Assembly (NCBI GenBank): GCA_937996795.1
Contig: CALKUH010000036.1
Span: 28,606 to 92,605, forward strand
Length of the DNA stretch: 64,000 nt
DNA from: an uncultured Verrucomicrobiota bacterium
Lineage (GTDB): Bacteria > Verrucomicrobiota > Kiritimatiellia > CAIVKH01
Reading direction: 5' to 3'
Shown here one piece after another: positions 59,850-64,000 of the stretch. Within the stretch, counting starts at the first letter, position 1. Every line of letters starts with the position of its first letter. The notes under the pieces were generated by a model. The model searched no databases and was not told where the DNA came from. It saw only the letters and a list, made by a program, of their open reading frames with translations. Position numbers and translations under genes: made by a program.

Positions 59850-61490
59850 CTACAGTGACAGGTGGTCGATGTAGCGGTCTTCGAAGGCGGGGTCGTGGTT
59901 GAGTTCCACGATGGTGGTGCGGGCGCGCAGGGTTTCCATTTCGGCCAGCGCGTCGCGGTCAATGGCGGCGAGCACGGCGCCGGCGAGGGCGGAGTTGCCG
60001 ACGACGCGGACCTGCGCGGGGTCGAAGCCGGGGAGGAGGCCGATCGCGATGGCGTTCGCGACGTTGAGGTGCAGGCCGAACCCGCCCGCGAGATACAGCG
60101 TCCCGATCTCGCGCGCGGCCATGCCCACGCGGGCCAGCAGGGTTTCGACGCCCGCGCCGATGGCCGCCTTCGCCTGGAGCAGGCGCGCGACATCCGCCTC
60201 GCTGATCCGCGGCGCGTCCGGCTCCGATCCGATCCGGATGGCGCGTCCGTGACAGGTCCGCTCGCGCATTGGTTCAGGAAGCGCCGTCCACCACGCATCG
60301 CGAAAACGGCCGTTCGCCTCCAGCAAGCCGTGGCGCTTGCCTTCCGCGAGGAAATCGAGATAGGCCGACCCGCAAATGCCGCGCGAGGCCGTTCCGCCAC
60401 CGAGCCGTCCGATCCGCCAGTCCTCGCCCGCCCACGCGAGGTCCGCGATTGCGCCGTCCTCCGCCCGTGTGCCGGACGACAGGCCCGAGCCCTCGAACGC
60501 GGGGCCGGCGGCCGTGGCGCTCACGAAAAACGCGCGGTCGCGCTGCAGGGCGATTTCGCCGTTCGTGCCGAGGTCGAGCAGCAACGATGGGCGCTCATCG
60601 AACGCCATGCCGGTGGCGACGATTCCCGCCGCGATGTCCGCGCCGACGTATCCCGACAACCCCGGCAGCAGCACGACGGGCCGTTCGCCCGCCAGCCCTT
60701 TGACGCGCGCGGCGAGACCGATCCGTTCGCAATCCACGCGAGTGGTTTCGAGAAAAACCGGCGTAAACGGCGCGACGCCGATGGAGGCCGGGTTCTCGCC
60801 CGCCAGCAGGTGGAGCATCGTCGTATTGCCCGCCACGGTGATGCCGTTGAGCTGATCGATCGCGCAATCCGCCTTGCGCAGCGCCTCGGTGAGCAACGGC
60901 GCCAGCGTCTTGGTGATCACGATCTCGCGCAACTGGGCAAGTCCGTCCGTGGTGGACCCGTGCGCAATCCGCGTGAGCACGTTGTCGCCATACTGGACCT
61001 GTGCGTTCAGGCCGCCCGCCCGCGCGAGCAGTTCGCCAGTCGCCGCGTTGACCAGCAGGACAACGACCGTGGTCGTGCCGAGGTCGATGGCGGCGGTGAT
61101 GGCGCGCGCGCCGTCCGCGGGGAACAGCGGGTTCACGCGATAGGGGGTGTCGATGGAGAAGGTGACGCCGACGCGGGGCCGCGCGCTGACCAACGAACGC
61201 TCGGGCACGCGCACCGTCGCTTCGGCCGACGCATCCGCGCGGATCGTGCACGTGAGGATGTCCGCGGGCGCGGCGATGGTGTGTCCGTCGAGTGTCTCCA
61301 GGTGGCCGGCTTCGAGCCGGGCCCGGCAGCCCCGGCACCAACCGCGCTGGTGGCAGCGCGTTTCGATGGGGATGTTGTTCGCGAGCAGCAGGTCGGCGAG
61401 CGTGGGTTTCGCCGCGTCGGGCGCGTGCAACAGCGGCGCCGCCTCCGCGCTGTCGCCGCGGTGGATGCACAGGCCGCGCGTTTGGCTCAC
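59850..61490 (-). CDS. Corrinoid-activating iron-sulfur ASKHA protein (RACo/RamA-like, DUF4445)
   Basis: The 546-residue protein has an N-terminal ferredoxin-like domain with Cys46, Cys52, Cys55 and Cys81 in the C-x5-C-x2-C-x25-C order of a 2Fe-2S site. A linker and an ASKHA ATPase domain follow: AAIDLGTTTVVVLLV, VAGNTTMLHLLAG, LLDLGTNGEIAL, and DUF4445 signatures such as GTRAEDGAI and LYLAGGFGLHLN. Proteins of this class use ATP and an electron donor to reduce inactive Co(II) to Co(I) in corrinoid proteins. It stands between the corrinoid protein gene and DUF1638, the expected helper for the pathway. Its start overlaps the DUF1638 stop by 4 bp. Confidence 0.92.
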   Translation of the reverse strand: MSQTRGLCIHRGDSAEAAPLLHAPDAAKPTLADLLLANNIPIETRCHQRGWCRGCRARLEAGHLETLDGHTIAAPADILTCTIRADASAEATVRVPERSLVSARPRVGVTFSIDTPYRVNPLFPADGARAITAAIDLGTTTVVVLLVNAATGELLARAGGLNAQVQYGDNVLTRIAHGSTTDGLAQLREIVITKTLAPLLTEALRKADCAIDQLNGITVAGNTTMLHLLAGENPASIGVAPFTPVFLETTRVDCERIGLAARVKGLAGERPVVLLPGLSGYVGADIAAGIVATGMAFDERPSLLLDLGTNGEIALQRDRAFFVSATAAGPAFEGSGLSSGTRAEDGAIADLAWAGEDWRIGRLGGGTASRGICGSAYLDFLAEGKRHGLLEANGRFRDAWWTALPEPMRERTCHGRAIRIGSEPDAPRISEADVARLLQAKAAIGAGVETLLARVGMAAREIGTLYLAGGFGLHLNVANAIAIGLLPGFDPAQVRVVGNSALAGAVLAAIDRDALAEMETLRARTTIVELNHDPAFEDRYIDHLSL

Positions 61491-62206
61491 GGCTCATCCT
61501 TTACGTCGAAAATCCGGTCCGTGGGCGCATGGCGCAATTCGCCGCGCGGGGGCACGACCTGGAAGCGTTTGTCGTCCCAGTGGCCCGCGAGCAGGTCGCG
61601 CAGGAGCGCGGGATCGCCCGCGCAGCGGTCGTAGCGCCAGCCCAGCGTATCCGCGCAGCGCTGCGCGTAGGCCGCCTCCGCGTCCGCGTCGGGCGTGCCG
61701 AGGTCGATGAAGGCGGCGCGGGAATAGTGGCTCCATGTGACGCGTTCGGATTCAAGGAGGAACTCCACGTCGTCGGGCTCGAACCGTTTCGCGAGGTCCT
61801 CGCGCAGCCACGCCTCGCGGTCGGGGCCGGGCACGCGCCGCGCGCGATTCCAGCCGGGTGTGTAGAAATAGGTCGTGCCGTCGTTCTCGCGCGCGAAGCG
61901 ATCCCGGCTTCCGAGGAAGACCGTGATGCAATCGTGCGCGCGGGGAATCACCAGCGGCAGGCGTCCGGCGCGCAGGCCCGCCGCGCCGCGTCCGCACAAC
62001 CCGTAGAGCAGGGCGATCGCGTCGAGGGCTTCGACCTGGTCCAGTTCGTCGATGCTTTCCTGCAGTCGCTGCCGGAGCACATCCGGCCGGTCATGCAGCG
62101 CAATCTCGTGCCAGCGCAGGGTGGCGGAGGGCGGGTGGGCGTGCGCCGCGAGTTCGGACTCGAAGACCGAGCAGGCGATGAGTCCGATGCGGGGCGCTGC
62201 GTTCAT
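61487..62206 (-). CDS. DUF1638 protein
   Basis: The 239-residue protein matches DUF1638 by its conserved pieces: IGLIACSVFESELAAH, RWHEIALHDRPDVLRQRLQE, DAIALLYGLCGRGAAGL and VIPRAHDCITVFLGSRDRF. Three cysteines (ACSVF, YGLCG, HDCI) are conserved features of the family, so a metal or corrinoid-linked role is possible. The function is not known; genes of this family often stand beside corrinoid methyltransferases. It is coupled to the AraC gene before it and to the activator gene after it. Confidence 0.9.
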   Translation of the reverse strand: MNAAPRIGLIACSVFESELAAHAHPPSATLRWHEIALHDRPDVLRQRLQESIDELDQVEALDAIALLYGLCGRGAAGLRAGRLPLVIPRAHDCITVFLGSRDRFARENDGTTYFYTPGWNRARRVPGPDREAWLREDLAKRFEPDDVEFLLESERVTWSHYSRAAFIDLGTPDADAEAAYAQRCADTLGWRYDRCAGDPALLRDLLAGHWDDKRFQVVPPRGELRHAPTDRIFDVKDEP

Positions 62207-62979
62207 GCCGGATGCGTTCCCGCCGTCGCGCGCTCCTGCTCGCGGTACGCGGCCGGGGTCAGGCCGCGCCCGTCCTTGAACACGCGGGTAAAATAGCTCT
62301 GGTCGCAGAACCCGCAATCCGCGGCGATCTGCGCGACGGGCTCATCCGTCTGCACCAGTTGCCGCGCGGCCTGTTCGATGCGCAGTTCGCGCAACAGGCC
62401 CGCGAAGGAAAGCCCCGTTTGCTGGTGCAGGCGCGCCGAGAGCCGTCCAGCCGACGCGCCGGCGTGCCGGGCGACGCGCTCCCGCGTGAGGTCCTCCGAC
62501 AAATGGCGGCGCATGTAGTCGAGCGCCTTGTCCACCACCGGGTCCACGCGCGCGGGGCGCAGCCGGTCGGCCTCCTCAAAAATGCGGTCGAATGCGCGCC
62601 GCAGCCAGTCGGCCAGCGCCTCGTCATCCTGGATCGCCGCGAGTTCGGTGAGGTGCCGGTAGCCGAGGCCCAGCAGCGCGGACGGACCGGCCCCGCGCTC
62701 CATCAGCGCCCGGGAGACGACGATGATCAACTCCAGCAGCAACCCCTTCAGCAATTCGTTGCGTTCCTGCCCGGCGCTGTAGATGTGCACGAGCAGGTGG
62801 TTGACGATGCGCCGCGCCTCGCGCCGGTTGCCCGCCAGGATCGCGGTGACCAGGTCCGCTTCGCGGTAGCGATAGAGGTCGCGCAGGCAGTCGAAGAGCG
62901 GACGGTCCCGTGTGTCGATCGGCGGAAAATCGTTCCCGTCGCGCCTCGTCCCGTTCAGATTATTTCGGGGAGCTGGCAT
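62203..62979 (-). CDS. AraC-family transcriptional regulator
   Basis: The 258-residue protein has a C-terminal double helix-turn-helix of the AraC/XylS type at about residues 155-250: LTRERVARHAGASAGRLSAR, then RIEQAARQLVQTDEPVAQIA, CGFCDQSYFTRVFKDGRG. The N-terminal half (RIVNHLLVHIYSAGQERNEL and LLELIIVVSRALMERGAG) resembles the helical part of PocR-like regulators. It is the first gene of the corrinoid cluster and the natural candidate for its regulator. Only 26 bp separate its start from the tRNA-Arg gene on the same strand, so it may be read from the tRNA promoter. Its stop overlaps DUF1638. Confidence 0.93.
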   Translation of the reverse strand: MPAPRNNLNGTRRDGNDFPPIDTRDRPLFDCLRDLYRYREADLVTAILAGNRREARRIVNHLLVHIYSAGQERNELLKGLLLELIIVVSRALMERGAGPSALLGLGYRHLTELAAIQDDEALADWLRRAFDRIFEEADRLRPARVDPVVDKALDYMRRHLSEDLTRERVARHAGASAGRLSARLHQQTGLSFAGLLRELRIEQAARQLVQTDEPVAQIAADCGFCDQSYFTRVFKDGRGLTPAAYREQERATAGTHPA

Positions 62980-63005
62980 CTCATCGCGCGAACGTGCGAA
63001 GAAAG

Positions 63006-63082
63006 TGGCGTCCCCGGAGAGAGTTGAACTCCCAACCTTCTGATCCGTAGTCAGATGCTCTATCCAATTGAGCTACGGGGAC
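63006..63082 (-). tRNA. tRNA-Arg (anticodon ACG)
   Basis: A full cloverleaf on the minus strand: acceptor GTCCCCG pairs with CGGGGAC, D-stem GCTC/GAGC, anticodon stem TCTGA/TCAGA with loop CTACGGA (anticodon at 63048-63046), T-arm GGGAG/CTCTC with TTCAACT. The CCA end is encoded (63008-63006). The discriminator base is G. Confidence 0.97.
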
Positions 63083-63220
63083 GTGGAACAGGGGCCGAAC
63101 ATAGCGAACTGGCGGGCGGAGTCAACCCGGAGTTGCGGTTTTCTTCAAACGGCGCGCCGAAATTTTGGTGGCACTGCGCCGGATGCGTTTGTACAGTCCT
63201 CGCCAGCTAAGGAGATCGTC

Positions 63221-63967
63221 ATGCTTAAAAAGCTGTCTGTTGCCGTCCTCTGCGCATCCGCCTCGCTCGCCATCGCCGAACCGCAACGCGCCGTGTTGAC
63301 CACGGAAAACAAGTTCCCCGAGCTGCGCCAGCTCGAACTGGGTTACGACTTTTACAACCGCGAATTCGAGGACTTCAATTACCGCTCCCACGAACTCGTC
63401 GCCCGCTACGGCTTGATCGAGAACCTGACGGCGCGCGTGCATGTGCCCTACGATACCAATGATCCCGACTTCGGTGACAGCGAGTCGGGCCTCGGTGACG
63501 TTCGCCTCGGGTTCGACCTCGTCGCGTACCAGGATGTGTTCACCTATCCCTACGTGATTCCGCATTTGGACATTTCCTTCACCACCGGCGATGAAGACAA
63601 GGGCCTCGGCAGCGAGGATGGCATGTACATGTTCGGCGTGGCGTTCGGCACGGTCACGCATGACATGTTCCACTGGATCCTCGACCTCAGCTATGCGGCG
63701 AACCAGGGCGCGAAGGCCAGCGATGAGGACGACGCCTTCCAGGTCGGCATCTCCTTCATCTGGGACATTTCCGAGCGGTTCACCATGGGGCTGGAAGCCC
63801 TCGTGCAGGATTACCAGGATACGGACAACGAGCCCTACCTCATCGGCGGCGGCTTGACCTACAAGTGGACGGAGAGCCTGCAGTCCCGCGTGTTCCTCGG
63901 CGGCTGGCAGGAGCAGGAAAGCGGCGAAGACCAGTTCTTCAACTTCAACACCGCCTACACGTTCTAA
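63221..63967 (+). CDS. Small outer-membrane beta-barrel-like protein
   Basis: The 248-residue protein has a signal peptide (MLKKLSVAVLCASASLAIA) and then alternating beta-strand-like sequence with many aromatic and acidic residues: QLELGYDFYNREFEDF, ARVHVPYDTNDPDFG, LDISFTTGDEDKGLGSEDGM. It ends in Phe (NTAYTF), the usual last residue of outer-membrane barrels. Similarity to transporter-type small barrels is possible, but no family is certain. AAGGAG lies 6 bases before ATG 63221. It is divergent from the tRNA-Arg gene by 138 bp, which holds no clear promoter that I can name. Confidence 0.85.
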   Translation: MLKKLSVAVLCASASLAIAEPQRAVLTTENKFPELRQLELGYDFYNREFEDFNYRSHELVARYGLIENLTARVHVPYDTNDPDFGDSESGLGDVRLGFDLVAYQDVFTYPYVIPHLDISFTTGDEDKGLGSEDGMYMFGVAFGTVTHDMFHWILDLSYAANQGAKASDEDDAFQVGISFIWDISERFTMGLEALVQDYQDTDNEPYLIGGGLTYKWTESLQSRVFLGGWQEQESGEDQFFNFNTAYTF

Positions 63968-64000
63968 TCCACGGACAACCTTGTCAGGAAACGGCGGCCT

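Noticed and set aside
63006..63082. Attachment site of an integrated island at tRNA-Arg
   Set aside because: No integrase and no second copy of the tRNA 3' end was found in the window; it is kept only as a question in the findings.
63167..63185. TGGCAC in front of the barrel gene as a sigma-54 promoter
   Set aside because: The matching -12 element (TTGC) at the required 5-base spacing is missing.
1..64000. CRISPR arrays, insertion sequences, rRNA genes
   Set aside because: No regular spaced repeats, transposase motifs or rRNA-like sequences were seen on either strand.

Overview
The window comes from a high-GC, diderm (LPS-making) bacterium. The gene mix points to the PVC group, most likely Kiritimatiellota or a close relative (Lentisphaerota/Verrucomicrobiota): LpxI-type lipid A synthesis beside a Gfo/Idh oxidoreductase and LpxB, a very large secreted beta-helix/PKD protein ending in a calcium-motif tail (DTDGDGIPDWWE), many UroD/corrinoid methyltransfer genes, and intergenic hairpin repeats. 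This placement is inference from gene content; there is no rRNA in the window.

About 1-38,500 is one very large surface-polysaccharide locus. It starts with an asparagine synthase-like gene cut by the left edge (minus strand). Next come a P-loop protein of unknown role, a PaaK/CapK-like adenylation enzyme, a polysaccharide pyruvyl transferase-like protein and two glycosyltransferases, one split by a frameshift. Two large membrane GT-C-like proteins and GDP-fucose synthase lie on the minus strand. Two plus-strand glycosyltransferases lead to a GbsR/MarR-type regulator with a palindrome directly in front of its start codon. Behind it runs a tightly packed chain (14,835-32,982) of 18 genes in which every start overlaps the previous stop, mostly by 4 bp: APS kinase, two sulfotransferases, an ABC exporter, a hexapeptide acetyltransferase, about twelve glycosyltransferase-like proteins and a membrane GT-C protein. 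The presence of PAPS-making and PAPS-using enzymes in one transcription unit suggests a sulfated, acetylated, possibly fucosylated glycan. No recognisable Wzx/Wzy, Wza/Wzc or initiating phosphoglycosyltransferase is present.

33,037-44,488 continues with a second coupled run (membrane GT-C protein, DPM-like GT2, DUF2304, LpxI, Gfo/Idh), a minus-strand YfhO-like membrane protein, then lpxB, a CtpA-type S41 protease and tsaD. 44,508-49,149 holds an OmpR-type two-component system (minus) divergent from a GT9 heptosyltransferase-like gene and a secreted metallophosphatase. A sequence matching the PmrA-box consensus lies between the two arms.

49,150-49,801 has a cluster of four inverted repeats, a complete tmRNA gene (minus), a 7-bp tandem repeat and a possible tmRNA promoter. 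49,802-54,499 encodes the 1565-residue beta-helix protein. A secreted terpene-cyclase-fold protein (minus) follows, with two overlapping hairpins upstream.

55,831-62,979 (all minus) is a self-contained corrinoid methyl-transfer cluster: AraC regulator, DUF1638, a corrinoid-activating iron-sulfur ASKHA protein, corrinoid protein, homocysteine S-methyltransferase and two different UroD-family methyltransferases. It sits directly behind a tRNA-Arg(ACG) gene. The window ends with a small outer-membrane barrel-like protein. No CRISPR array, transposase, integrase or rRNA was seen.
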